From a virus, in IMG/VR virus record IMGVR_UViG_3300025120_000048, positions 1-61,608 of that record: a DNA stretch of 61,608 nucleotides; one strand, 5' to 3'. Positions 36,801 to 44,457 of the stretch are shown here, one piece after another. How positions within the stretch are numbered: position 1 is the first letter of the stretch; the number at the start of each line of letters is the position of its first letter. The translations under genes were made by a program, and so were the position numbers. The notes under the pieces were generated by a model that was not told the origin of the DNA, did no database searches, and saw only the letters and a list, made by a program, of their open reading frames with translations.

Positions 36801-36977
36801 ATGACATATTTAATAATAATACTTACTATTTTAACATTACTTTTATTAATTACAATAGGATACCATTCTAGAAAAATTAAAGATAGTAATAGAAATTTTA
36901 TTCCAGATTTTATTGACAAAATAATTACTAAAATAAAAAGAGTGTTTAACTATATTAAAAAAACGTTTTTAAAATGA
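36801..36977 (+). CDS. Small single-span membrane protein
   Basis: 58 residues: a hydrophobic start (L-I-I-I-L-T-I-L-T-L-L-L-L-I-T-I) then a basic helical tail (I-T-K-I-K-R-V-F-N-Y-I-K-K-T-F-L-K). It starts after the giant gene and overlaps the next start codon (ATGA). It is possibly a lysis accessory or injected membrane peptide; the function is unknown. Confidence 0.55.
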   Translation: MTYLIIILTILTLLLLITIGYHSRKIKDSNRNFIPDFIDKIITKIKRVFNYIKKTFLK

Positions 36978-37321
36978 GTTCAAGAGGAGCAAAAGATTTA
37001 AGACATTATGCTGGTGCAGCGGGAATATTTTTATTAATTATATTCTTATTATTATTTTTATCATTTAATCAAATACCACCAGTTAACAAAGATGTATTTG
37101 TAAGTATCGTGGGAATGATGGTGGGTTCAATGTCTGTGGTTATATATACAATCATAGGTAAAAATCCCGAAGAGGTTGAACAATTAAAAAATAAAAATGA
37201 ATCATTACAAGCTACCGCGGATCAAATGGAAAAAAGAAATGATCAATTAGAAGCAATGATTATTAAAATTCAAGACGATATTATTAAAAAATTAACTTGT
37301 GAAAGCTGTGAAAAGAAATAA
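36974..37321 (+). CDS. Membrane protein with coiled-coil tail, spanin/holin-like
   Basis: 115 residues. Two hydrophobic segments (A-G-I-F-L-L-I-I-F-L-L-L-F-L; I-V-G-M-M-V-G-S-M-S-V-V-I-Y-T) are followed by a coiled coil (V-E-Q-L-K-N-K-N-E-S-L; E-K-R-N-D-Q-L-E-A-M) and C-E-S-C-E-K-K. The layout resembles small phage membrane proteins near lysis functions. The C-x-x-C at the end is unusual. The call is by topology only. Confidence 0.55.
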   Translation: MSSRGAKDLRHYAGAAGIFLLIIFLLLFLSFNQIPPVNKDVFVSIVGMMVGSMSVVIYTIIGKNPEEVEQLKNKNESLQATADQMEKRNDQLEAMIIKIQDDIIKKLTCESCEKK

Positions 37322-37466
37322 ACTACCCCTGTCAGTATTAGGGTCACCCCTTGCAAAAAAGGATAATTGCTATAGAAAAGCAAAAGCAAAATACAGAGTA
37401 TTCCCGTCTGCTTATGCATCGGGTTATATTGCTAAATGCCGTAAACGAGGCGGAAATATAAAATAA
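37308..37466 (+). CDS. Small conserved protein ('KKDNCYRKAKAKYRVFPSAYASG')
   Basis: 52 residues from a GTG at 37308 inside the end of the previous gene. The core C-Y-R-K-A-K-A-K-Y-R-V-F-P-S-A-Y-A-S-G then I-A-K-C-R-K is a small, highly conserved basic motif known from many marine phages. It commonly accompanies DUF5872-like genes, one of which lies at 37588. The function is unknown; nucleic-acid binding is suggested by charge. The start is uncertain. Confidence 0.65.
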   Translation: MKRNKLPLSVLGSPLAKKDNCYRKAKAKYRVFPSAYASGYIAKCRKRGGNIK

Positions 37467-37468
37467 TT

Positions 37469-37588
37469 ATGAAAAAAACAACCTTACAACAAATATCAAG
37501 AGAGCTAAAAAAAGCTTCAGCTATGCACAAAGGCCAGGCTTTAAAAATAGATAAAATGCTTAAGACATTATCTAAAGAAAAAAAATAA
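37469..37588 (+). CDS. Small basic helical peptide, 39 aa
   Basis: 39 residues, all helix-forming and Lys-rich (L-Q-Q-I-S-R-E-L-K-K-A-S-A-M-H-K-G-Q-A-L-K-I-D-K-M-L). Its stop TAA overlaps the next ATG by one base. It sits between two conserved basic proteins, so it is likely a real gene of unknown function. Confidence 0.55.
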   Translation: MKKTTLQQISRELKKASAMHKGQALKIDKMLKTLSKEKK

Positions 37589-37869
37589 TGGCTGTAAAGA
37601 AAACAAAAAAAGGTGCTAATCTTAAACGATGGTTTAAAGAAGAGTGGGTAGATGTACGCACTGGTAAACCGTGTGGAAGATCTAAAGGTGAAAAAAGAGG
37701 TGTGCCTTATTGTAGACCTAAAAAAAGAGTATCATCTGCTACACCTAAAACAGCATCAGAAATGTCAGCTGCACAAAAAAAGAAAAAAATAGCAGAAAAA
37801 AAACGATTAGGACAACCAGCTGGTAAACCTAGAAGAGTTAAATCGTTAAAAAGGAACAAAAAAAAATGA
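37588..37869 (+). CDS. DUF5872-like basic protein
   Basis: 93 residues. The block L-K-R-W-F-K-E-E-W-V-D-V-R-T-G-K-P-C-G-R then P-Y-C-R-P is the DUF5872 signature as I recall it. The remainder is Lys/Ala-rich and basic. Two Cys may bind metal. It is the last plus-strand gene before the convergent junction. DNA-binding is assumed by charge only. Confidence 0.72.
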   Translation: MAVKKTKKGANLKRWFKEEWVDVRTGKPCGRSKGEKRGVPYCRPKKRVSSATPKTASEMSAAQKKKKIAEKKRLGQPAGKPRRVKSLKRNKKK

Positions 37870-37900
37870 GCACCACACTCAAAGTTCCTATAACTAGATT

Positions 37901-37923
37901 GGGAGGTATGGATAAAACCTCCC
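37901..37923. terminator. Bidirectional hairpin at the convergent junction
   Basis: GGGAGGT (37901-37907) pairs with ACCTCCC (37917-37923) around an AT-rich loop. It separates plus-strand late genes, ending at 37869, from the minus-strand RNR gene, ending at 37937. A perfect 7-bp stem at this position could stop transcription from both sides, although the T-runs are short. Confidence 0.65.
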
Positions 37924-37936
37924 TTTCCAGTTATGT

Positions 37937-39682
37937 CTATCCATCACAGGATAAACAATCGGGATCCATAGCTTTAGCAGCTATATCTCCTCTAAGTACT
38001 GATTCAGTACGCATATAATATAAAGTTTTAATTCCTTTTTTCCATGCTTCCAAATGTATTTTATTAATCCATTTTGGTTCAGCTACAGAAGGAAAAGCTA
38101 AATTTAAACTTACTGATTGATCTATATAATCTTGACGTATACCAGCTTGACTAACTAATTCAAGTTGATTAATTTCTTTAAATGTTTTAAATACATTTTT
38201 TACAGGCTCACCATCTTCTTCGGTAAGTCTTCCAAGGTGATCGTAAAACCATCCATCGAGTTCTTTAATGTCTTGTACGGATCCGCCATCTTCAAGAATC
38301 TTATCCCAAGTTTCTTTAACATCAATTCCAATTTTTCTAAATAATTTTTTAAGTTCATTGTTTTTTCTTATGAATGTACCTTTAGCTGATTGTTCTGTAA
38401 ATACATTAGCAGCCCAAGGTTCAATTCCTGGTGATATATTACCACTAAGTTTACTATTAGATACTGTTGGGGCTACAGCTCTTAAATGAGTATTACGCAT
38501 TTCAGTTCCTGCACACCATAATGGTTCGCCATATACTTCAGCAAGCTTACGTGAAGCTCTTTCTGTTTCAATTTTAATTTTACTAAATATTTCTCTTGTT
38601 TTAAATTGAGCTAATAAACTTTCAAATGCAATACCTTTTTGTTGTAATAATGTATGCCATCCTAATACGCCTAAGCCTAACGCCCTACCTTTACTTGCAG
38701 ATCTTACAGCATTATCAAAACCTCTCATATTTTTAGCACGTTGAATAAACTCTTCCATAACGCCATCTAAAAACCATGTAGCATCATATACTAAGTTTGT
38801 GTTTTTCCATTCATCGTATTTAGCTAAATTTAATGAAGATAAACAGCAAACAAAAGAATGAGATTCATCTGTATGTAATGTTATTTCAGAACATATATTT
38901 GTCATATGAACTTTGAGCCCATTTGATTTATACGCTTTTGGGTTACTCTTGTTTGTATTTCCCTTAAAGAGAATATAAGGCTCTCCAGTTGCTTTACGTT
39001 TTTGTAATAATTTTGCCCATTTTTGTCTAGATTCTGGATCTCCTTGCTCAAGTCTTCGCATAAACTTGTCACCGACCACAGCGCACTGGTGTAAATTAAG
39101 TGATTGTCTGTTAACATCTCCTTTTGGTTCTCTGATCTCCAACCATTCTTCAAAGTCGGGGTGATCAATATTGATGTTAACTGATGCAGCTCCTCTGCGG
39201 ACAGATCCTTGATTAGTGGCAAGTATAGTTGAATCGTATATCTTGCAAAATGGCACCACTCCATCAGACGTTCCATTACCTGTAATTTTAGCACCGGCAG
39301 GACGAATCATATTTATTCCGATACCTACACCCCCACCGTGTTTTGCAAGTAACATCATTTCTAAATTTTTTTGACCTATGTCTGCAATTGAATCCGCAAC
39401 ATCAATCCCAAAACAACTAATAGGTAAACCTCGATCTGTACCTGTATTTGACAGCACAGGTGAAGCTAAACATAACCAACCTTTCCATATATAATCAAAA
39501 AACTTTTCAGCAAGCTCAGGTTTGTATAAACGCCTAGCAACAGCTTTACTTACTCTTTCATAAGCATCTTTTGGTGATTCATCTAATACTAAATAACCAC
39601 CACTTATAGTTTTTTTATATACTTCAGTATCTCCCCATGAAGGATAATCAACACCTTTTTTCCAGTTATTATTCCAAGCCAT
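37937..39682 (-). CDS. nrdA: Ribonucleotide reductase, large (alpha) subunit, class I
   Basis: 581 residues from the ATG at 39682 (a TTG precedes it). The catalytic set is visible: C90 in P-I-S-C-F-G, N-I-C-S-E with N262, C264 and E266, and C-C-L-S-S-L-N-L shortly after. The C-terminus D-C-L-S-C-D-G has the redox Cys pair, and Y-Y-M-R-T-E is present. The N-terminal ATP-cone is missing, so dATP inhibition may be lost. With NrdB it makes deoxynucleotides for phage replication. It ends by the convergent hairpin. Confidence 0.95.
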   Translation of the reverse strand: MAWNNNWKKGVDYPSWGDTEVYKKTISGGYLVLDESPKDAYERVSKAVARRLYKPELAEKFFDYIWKGWLCLASPVLSNTGTDRGLPISCFGIDVADSIADIGQKNLEMMLLAKHGGGVGIGINMIRPAGAKITGNGTSDGVVPFCKIYDSTILATNQGSVRRGAASVNINIDHPDFEEWLEIREPKGDVNRQSLNLHQCAVVGDKFMRRLEQGDPESRQKWAKLLQKRKATGEPYILFKGNTNKSNPKAYKSNGLKVHMTNICSEITLHTDESHSFVCCLSSLNLAKYDEWKNTNLVYDATWFLDGVMEEFIQRAKNMRGFDNAVRSASKGRALGLGVLGWHTLLQQKGIAFESLLAQFKTREIFSKIKIETERASRKLAEVYGEPLWCAGTEMRNTHLRAVAPTVSNSKLSGNISPGIEPWAANVFTEQSAKGTFIRKNNELKKLFRKIGIDVKETWDKILEDGGSVQDIKELDGWFYDHLGRLTEEDGEPVKNVFKTFKEINQLELVSQAGIRQDYIDQSVSLNLAFPSVAEPKWINKIHLEAWKKGIKTLYYMRTESVLRGDIAAKAMDPDCLSCDG

Positions 39683-39908
39683 CAAGATCTAATTTTTTTT
39701 CATTAGCTTTTGATTTTTCTTTTTCATCAATGTCTTTCATTTTTTTTACAATTTTTTGCCATTCATCTTCTCCCATAAATAATTGTAACGCAGTTATAGT
39801 ACCGCGAGATAAGCTATCAAGCTTAACAAAGTCATTAATTATTTGTTGCATTACTTTAGTTAATGATGCAATTTTATTTTGCATTTCAATTAAATTCTTT
39901 TCTTTCAT
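39669..39908 (-). CDS. Small coiled-coil hypothetical protein
   Basis: 79 residues, helical (I-A-S-L-T-K-V-M-Q-Q-I-I-N-D-F-V-K) with M-G-E-D-E-W-Q-K-I-V-K-K-M-K. It lies between the RNR subunits, overlapping the zinc-finger protein and the start of the alpha subunit. The start could be M-K-E-K-N at 39908 or M-Q-N-K-I at 39884, two bases after the preceding stop. The function is unknown. Confidence 0.6.
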   Translation of the reverse strand: MKEKNLIEMQNKIASLTKVMQQIINDFVKLDSLSRGTITALQLFMGEDEWQKIVKKMKDIDEKEKSKANEKKLDLDGLE

Positions 39909-40032
39909 TTTTTTTAATTTGATTTAATGCTTGTTGTAAATGTTCTTTTTCCCAATGCATTCTATACTCAAAACCCCCGGAAAATGTTTTATTACATTGG
40001 CTACATTTAATTATTTTAGTCTTTTGGTTCAT
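39886..40032 (-). CDS. Small C2H2-type zinc-finger protein
   Basis: 48 residues: I-K-C-S-Q-C-N-K-T-F-S-G-G-F-E-Y-R-M-H-W-E-K-E-H. The C-x2-C and H-x4-H pairs are separated by 12 residues, the classical C2H2 layout with the conserved Phe. The start overlaps the NrdB stop (TAATG). Such lone fingers occur in phages, with unknown targets. It may bind DNA or RNA or form a protein contact. Confidence 0.65.
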   Translation of the reverse strand: MNQKTKIIKCSQCNKTFSGGFEYRMHWEKEHLQQALNQIKKNERKEFN

Positions 40033-41000
40033 TACCAAATATCTTCAAAATCTTCTCCTTCGTTTGCTTTAGAATAATCGGTTGGGCGTACTGCAAAAAA
40101 ATCAGTATGAGTATGACCACCGGTAAGATGATAAAACCAATCAAGTTTGTTTGCTCCTTTACTGTCAAAACTAAAGTACTTCCCGAGGTGCGTGTATCCA
40201 AGTTCTTGTAACTTTTCATTAAGTCTTTTTCGAATAAATTGTTTGAGATCGTAGGCTTTAAGATTTTCAATATCTCCTTGTTCGAACATTTTATCAATAT
40301 ATCGTTCTTCTGCTTTAAGCATTGACTCTGCTGCATTTATTATATCTGTTTTACAATCTTCTAATAATTTATTATTTTCTTGACACATATGTCTAAATAA
40401 TTGACAACCCATTTTACTATGCAATGATTCATCGCGAACAGACCATTTCATTTGTTGACCAATTCCTTTTAATAAATTTCTTAATTGAAAAGAATATAAT
40501 ACAGCAAAAGCAGAATAAAGACTGACTCCTTCAGCAAAAGCAGAAAAAATAGCCAAGGACTTTGCGATACCAACCAACTTAGTTCCTTCATAAGCGACGA
40601 GGTTGTTAAATCGCTCCATAGTTGCTTCATCTTGTAAAAAAGCTTCAAAATTTTCAAGTCCAAGTGTTTCATTTAAATAAGAATAAGCTACTGCATGAAT
40701 TGTTTCTTGTGAACCAAACATCATGGCCATTTGTTTTATTTCATGCTTAGGAAACCATGATACAACTTTTTGCGTCCAATAATCAGATACCGCACACTCT
40801 GTTTGAGCAAACCCCAAAAGTATATTTCCCACCAAATTTTTTTCACCTTTGGTAAGCTTTTCATTCCAATCCTTAACATCACCTGACATTGGTATCTCGG
40901 TATGTAACCAAAATGCTTGAGCTTGTTTAAGCCATCCCTCAGTATAGTATTCTGGATATTCAAATGGTTTGTATGGAATTCTTTCATCAAATAAACTCAT
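40032..41000 (-). CDS. nrdB: Ribonucleotide reductase, small (beta) subunit, class I
   Basis: 322 residues, close to the usual length. Metal ligands appear in order: E in Q-T-E-C-A-V-S-D-Y, E and H in S-Q-E-T-I-H, E in A-F-A-E-G-V, and E and H in R-D-E-S-L-H. The radical Tyr is retained in H-A-V-A-Y, seven residues after the E of E-T-I-H. An acidic tail (E-G-E-D-F-E-D-I-W) would bind the alpha subunit. The product generates the tyrosyl radical for NrdA. Confidence 0.95.
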   Translation of the reverse strand: MSLFDERIPYKPFEYPEYYTEGWLKQAQAFWLHTEIPMSGDVKDWNEKLTKGEKNLVGNILLGFAQTECAVSDYWTQKVVSWFPKHEIKQMAMMFGSQETIHAVAYSYLNETLGLENFEAFLQDEATMERFNNLVAYEGTKLVGIAKSLAIFSAFAEGVSLYSAFAVLYSFQLRNLLKGIGQQMKWSVRDESLHSKMGCQLFRHMCQENNKLLEDCKTDIINAAESMLKAEERYIDKMFEQGDIENLKAYDLKQFIRKRLNEKLQELGYTHLGKYFSFDSKGANKLDWFYHLTGGHTHTDFFAVRPTDYSKANEGEDFEDIW

Positions 41001-41003
41001 ATT

Positions 41004-41138
41004 TTATCTTTCAACTTTTAATGCTATATCTACAAAAGGTAAATATATAACATGTTCAATAAATGTTTTTTCAACATAACTTCTCATCCCAATAAGAACT
41101 CCGGGATATAACCCTATAGATAAATCCCAGCTTTTCAT
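41004..41138 (-). CDS. Small conserved phage protein, 44 aa
   Basis: 44 residues: M-K-S-W-D-L-S-I-G-L-Y-P-G-V-L-I-G-M-R-S-Y then I-Y-L-P-F-V-D-I-A-L. The sequence 'GLYPG(I/V)L(I/L)G(I/M)RSY ... YIPFVD' is familiar from marine phages next to nucleotide-reductase genes. It starts from ATGA overlap with the upstream gene and ends three bases before nrdB. The function is unknown. Confidence 0.65.
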   Translation of the reverse strand: MKSWDLSIGLYPGVLIGMRSYVEKTFIEHVIYLPFVDIALKVER

Positions 41139-41269
41139 CGTCCTTGTCCTTTATATAATTTAATATAATTTTTACTATGTTTTAACCCCGAAGTTTTAGT
41201 TTTAGCATGCACACCGGGCCTACGCACTTTAGATTTTCTATTATAATTGTTTAATACTAATTTAGCCAT
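41135..41269 (-). CDS. Small conserved basic protein, 44 aa
   Basis: 44 residues: M-A-K-L-V-L-N-N-Y-N-R-K-S-K-V-R-R-P-G-V-H-A-K-T-K-T-S ends with Y-K-G-Q-G-R. Strongly basic, and similar to short phage proteins with an 'RRPG(V/I)HAKTKTS' motif. ATGA overlap with the next gene suggests translational coupling. The function is unknown. Confidence 0.65.
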   Translation of the reverse strand: MAKLVLNNYNRKSKVRRPGVHAKTKTSGLKHSKNYIKLYKGQGR

Positions 41270-41435
41270 AACATTTTATATTGTATTTATCATGTATTTC
41301 TACTATTTCTCTATACTTAACATATCCCCTACTGTTTATAGACCATCTTATCCATTTTTCAATTTGTCTTTCAGCGTAGCGTTTTCTGGCTATGTCTTTT
41401 TCTTTTGCAATATTATTTGAATAACCTTGTCGCAT
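41262..41435 (-). CDS. Hypothetical protein, 57 aa
   Basis: 57 residues from an ATG inside the end of the nuclease gene. Basic, helical first half (I-A-K-E-K-D-I-A-R-K-R-Y-A-E-R-Q-I) then W-I-R-W-S-I-N-S-R-G-Y. The TAA overlaps the next gene's start region. No known family. Confidence 0.5.
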   Translation of the reverse strand: MRQGYSNNIAKEKDIARKRYAERQIEKWIRWSINSRGYVKYREIVEIHDKYNIKCYG

Positions 41436-41845
41436 TCAGCTTGATTTTGTGGTTTATATAATGTGTAGCCAGGAAATTGTTCAGTCATTAATTTTTTAAA
41501 TAATTTCCATCTAATCGGAAATGATTCATTAGGCCTACCTTTAGTTTCAATTATAAAATTATCTCCTATAAAATCAGGAGTGTATTTAATTGGCAATATT
41601 CTTTTACAACCTCTATTTTTAAATTCGCCTTTACTATTTGCTTGTCTTTCATATACTTCATTTTCAAAATGAAATCCATTTATAAGAACAAAAGTTTCAC
41701 CTTCGTATTTGGATTTTACTTTTGCTTTTTTTAAAGCCATATACATATAACGTTCTAAACCAGAAGCAAAATTAACACCATCATAAGATATTTTTTTTGA
41801 TTGTACAGGTCCTCGTTTTTTATAGCTCTTCCGCGTCTTTAACAT
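41390..41845 (-). CDS. T7-endonuclease-I-like resolvase (PD-(D/E)xK)
   Basis: 151 residues from the ATG at 41845; the longer frame from 41905 runs into the previous gene. E31 in G-L-E-R-Y, then D91 of Y-T-P-D-F and the E100-T-K102 pair in I-I-E-T-K-G form the conserved nuclease site. The order and spacing resemble T7 endonuclease I, a Holliday-junction resolvase. It should resolve branched DNA before packaging or break host DNA. It overlaps both neighbours, as in tight phage operons. Confidence 0.75.
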   Translation of the reverse strand: MLKTRKSYKKRGPVQSKKISYDGVNFASGLERYMYMALKKAKVKSKYEGETFVLINGFHFENEVYERQANSKGEFKNRGCKRILPIKYTPDFIGDNFIIETKGRPNESFPIRWKLFKKLMTEQFPGYTLYKPQNQAECDKVIQIILQKKKT

Positions 41846-42047
41846 AACATTCTTCAATTTCTTCTCGTAATACTGATCTAGCTTTTTCAAGATAATTAAC
41901 AGCATCCATTAATTCTTCTTGTAAATGTTGTAACCATTTGTCTAAAGTTTGATCATCATCTGCTAAAGTTACGCCGTATTTTTTAAAACCAACATCAGAT
42001 CTAGACTTAATTTTATTAATAACTTGTTCTATAATTTTATCTCTCAT
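41820..42047 (-). CDS. MazG-like small helical protein
   Basis: 75 residues, all-helical. L-Q-H-L-Q-E-E-L-M-D-A-V-N-Y-L-E resembles the EExxE/EExxD helix of MazG-type nucleotide pyrophosphohydrolases and their phage relatives. The usual later acidic motif is weak or missing, so activity is unclear. Its neighbour at 42044 carries a fuller MazG domain, suggesting joint work on nucleotide pools. Confidence 0.5.
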   Translation of the reverse strand: MRDKIIEQVINKIKSRSDVGFKKYGVTLADDDQTLDKWLQHLQEELMDAVNYLEKARSVLREEIEECYVKDAEEL

Positions 42048-42808
42048 AATGTGTTTTTTACAAAAGTTCCGTTTTGCATACTTCCTGTACGATTTACAAT
42101 TTGATCATACGAATGTCTAATACAAGTTTCAATGTTATTACCCGTAAGCTCTGCAAAATTTGTTAATACAACTACTGCATCACCTATTGCATCAATAATT
42201 TCTAATTGATCTTCTTTTAAAACAGCTTCAGATAATTCTCCAATTTCTTCGTACAATTTAATTAATTGAGTTTTAGAATCACCTTTAGCATATATACCAC
42301 GATCATCTGCCCACTTTCTAATAAGATTAAAAAGCTCATCTAACGGTATAGGTGGTTCAGCTAATAAGTCTTCATAAAAAGCTTTATTATAAATGTAGCA
42401 TCGGTCGCTGTTATACATAGATGTTTTAGCATTTTTGCATATCCATTTAATAGTTTTTTTATTTAAAGAAAATATGCTTAGATCTGTAACCCATTCCATT
42501 CCTAAGTTTTTATTTAAAACTTTTTTTAAATCAACGGTTTCACATGGAAATGTTGTTGTTTGAGTAGTTACGTTTATTTTCATAAAATTTGATTGTTTTA
42601 ATTTTAAATCACTATATTTTTGTCTATCAATTTTATAGCCGTAATCATGTTGAAGTTCTATTTCTTTTTCAGATATATAATTAATATCATCACTAGAATC
42701 TAAAACTTCATATTCACCTTCTTTATAACCTTGTATAAGTGTAACTCTATTTTTTAAATTACGTGTAACACCAATTTTTTTACCAGGTATATGATAAATA
42801 TAATACAT
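42044..42808 (-). CDS. GIY-YIG-like domain fused to MazG-like nucleotide pyrophosphohydrolase
   Basis: 254 residues. The N-terminal 65 residues (M-Y-Y-I-Y-H-I-P-G-K-K-I-G-V-T-R-N-L-K-N-R-V, and later E-K-E-I-E-L-Q-H-D-Y-G-Y) resemble a GIY-YIG nuclease fold with Arg and Glu. The C-terminal 90 (K-T-Q-L-I-K-L-Y-E-E-I-G-E-L-S-E-A-V then I-I-D-A-I-G-D-A-V-V-V-L) is a MazG domain with E-E-x-x-E. A middle linker of about 90 residues joins them. The MazG half would hydrolyse NTPs or alarmones; the target of the nuclease half is unknown. Confidence 0.65.
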   Translation of the reverse strand: MYYIYHIPGKKIGVTRNLKNRVTLIQGYKEGEYEVLDSSDDINYISEKEIELQHDYGYKIDRQKYSDLKLKQSNFMKINVTTQTTTFPCETVDLKKVLNKNLGMEWVTDLSIFSLNKKTIKWICKNAKTSMYNSDRCYIYNKAFYEDLLAEPPIPLDELFNLIRKWADDRGIYAKGDSKTQLIKLYEEIGELSEAVLKEDQLEIIDAIGDAVVVLTNFAELTGNNIETCIRHSYDQIVNRTGSMQNGTFVKNTL

Positions 42809-42811
42809 AAT

Positions 42812-43348
42812 TTAATTATTAAAATCTGCCATTTTGTCGTATTTAGCTACAACAAAAAAAGTATCTCGACTTGAAGCTATTCCAAAACCTATTTTATTAC
42901 ATTTTTTACATAAAATTTGTTCTGTAGTTAGTTTATTAATATCATCATCAGATAAAGTCCAAAAAACAGAAGCGTGAGCCATTAAATTTTCTGTTTCTTT
43001 AAACCAATTTTTTGGAGCATAAAAAATTAATTCACCTTTTTTATCATCTATTTCTGAATGTTTAGGTTCATTTATAATAGCTAAATAATCAGCCCATTTT
43101 TGTGCTTCTATTGATAATTTTTCATCAAATTCTAAAGGTTTATATTCAAAATAAGATCTAGTAACATTTTGATAATTTATAGCTTTATATACATTTTTTA
43201 AAAACAATTGTTTTTGTTTATTTTCAATTTCTAAATAATCATTTACTGTTAAGGCATCTCTTTTTATTTTTGATTTTGCAAAATTTATACCTCCATATTG
43301 AGCTATTCCTAAAAAAGGAATTAGCATTAATAATAACATTTTTTTCAT
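42812..43348 (-). CDS. Secreted CAP-domain (SCP/PR-1-like) protein
   Basis: 178 residues. An N-terminal signal peptide (M-K-K-M-L-L-L-M-L-I-P-F-L-G-I-A-Q) is of Bacteroidetes style, ending in A-Q. The rest has L-E-F-D-E-K-L-S-I-E-A-Q-K-W-A-D-Y-L, K-H-S-E and I-G-F-G-I-A-S ... F-V-V-A-K-Y, which match the CAP fold order (helix with 'A..WA', 'HS', 'G.G.A', 'VV..Y'). It probably works outside or in the periplasm of infected cells. It is a rare type of cargo between thyA and MazG-like genes. Confidence 0.6.
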   Translation of the reverse strand: MKKMLLLMLIPFLGIAQYGGINFAKSKIKRDALTVNDYLEIENKQKQLFLKNVYKAINYQNVTRSYFEYKPLEFDEKLSIEAQKWADYLAIINEPKHSEIDDKKGELIFYAPKNWFKETENLMAHASVFWTLSDDDINKLTTEQILCKKCNKIGFGIASSRDTFFVVAKYDKMADFNN

Positions 43349-43358
43349 AATATTTAAT

Positions 43359-44189
43359 TTAATTGTTATCTCCTACTGATAGGGGTGCTTTAATTGGATT
43401 ATGTGGATTATACTGTTTTAGTATAATGTCTTCATGACAAGGTATAAAAATATTTTTATTGTTTACTATTTTTAAACCTTTTTTTACCTCCACAACAGGT
43501 AAATTTTTAAAATTTCTTGATAATTGTAGTTTAGCTTGATCTAAATGATTATTATATAAATGGCAATCCCCTAATTGACCTATTAAATTTCCTGGTTTAA
43601 AGTTAAATTCTTTACACAATAATAAGATTAATAAACCATACATAGCTATATCATATGGTAACCCTAAAAATACATCAACAGATCTTTGTTGCCATATTAA
43701 ATCTAATTTATTATTATTTACATAAACCTGAAACCCATAGTGACAAGGAGGTAAAGCCATATCATTAAAATCAGCAGGGTTCCAAGCGTTAAGGAGTAAT
43801 CTTCTTGAGGTGGGATTCTTTTTGAGGTTATCAATAATATATAACAACTGATCAAAACCATTGAAATTTCGCCATTGATTACCATATATCTTCCCAAGAT
43901 TTCCATCTGTCCTACCACTTCGTTCATAGTCGGCATCCCAATAATGAACATTATGTTTATGAAGATATTCAAGATCTGTGCGCCCTTGTAATATCCAGAG
44001 TAACTCTGTAATCGCATGTTTAAAATATATTTTTTTAGTTGTTAATAATGGAAAACCTAAATCCATATTATGTTTAATACTTCTTCCAAAAACAGATATT
44101 GTACCAGTTCCGGTTCTATCTGCTTTTTGTTTTCCACTATATAAAACCCCTGATAATAATCCTCTATATTCATCTTGTATGCTTATCAT
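43359..44189 (-). CDS. thyA: Thymidylate synthase
   Basis: 276 residues from the ATG at 44189 (M-I-S-I-Q-D-E-Y-R-G); the longer frame to 44276 lies inside the previous gene. The ThyA markers are present: D-R-T-G-T-G-T at the folate site, L-P-P-C-H-Y-G-F-Q with catalytic Cys, Q-Q-R-S-V-D-V-F-L-G-L-P and G-D-C-H-L-Y. It converts dUMP to dTMP using methylene-tetrahydrofolate, supplying the T-rich genome together with RNR. Confidence 0.95.
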   Translation of the reverse strand: MISIQDEYRGLLSGVLYSGKQKADRTGTGTISVFGRSIKHNMDLGFPLLTTKKIYFKHAITELLWILQGRTDLEYLHKHNVHYWDADYERSGRTDGNLGKIYGNQWRNFNGFDQLLYIIDNLKKNPTSRRLLLNAWNPADFNDMALPPCHYGFQVYVNNNKLDLIWQQRSVDVFLGLPYDIAMYGLLILLLCKEFNFKPGNLIGQLGDCHLYNNHLDQAKLQLSRNFKNLPVVEVKKGLKIVNNKNIFIPCHEDIILKQYNPHNPIKAPLSVGDNN

Positions 44190-44457
44190 AATAATATTTT
44201 TTGGTTTTATATACTTCTTGCCAAATTTCATGCACAAGATATGTCTTAGGTGTTTTATATATAGTTTTATAATCACTTCCTAAAGAAACAGCTACACGCC
44301 ATTCTTCAGGATAAAATCCGTGTGTGATAGGACTAGGTGAAATTCTTATATTATTTTTAATACAAAAATTATCCCATTTAAGTTGTTCATCTGTAGCTAT
44401 AAAATCCGTGCCTAAGCCTTTGTAATTTTTTCTTTTTTTAATAGCTGCTATTCCCAT
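44170..44457 (-). CDS. Hypothetical protein, 95 aa
   Basis: 95 residues, basic N-terminus (I-K-K-R-K-N-Y-K-G-L-G-T-D-F) then a mixed region ending K-T-Y-L-V-H-E-I-W-Q-E-V-Y. It overlaps the primase-helicase stop and the thyA start. The function is unknown; the gene is supported by tight fit and codon phase. Confidence 0.5.
   Translation of the reverse strand: MGIAAIKKRKNYKGLGTDFIATDEQLKWDNFCIKNNIRISPSPITHGFYPEEWRVAVSLGSDYKTIYKTPKTYLVHEIWQEVYKTKKYYYDKHTR

Noticed and set aside
37866-37985. Plus-strand frame starting at 37866 across the convergent hairpin
   Set aside because: It runs into the antisense of the conserved RNR C-terminus and through the hairpin; not convincing as a gene.
40016-40336. 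Minus-strand 106-codon frame within nrdB
   Set aside because: Another frame in the same strand encodes the conserved NrdB; this frame has no family resemblance.
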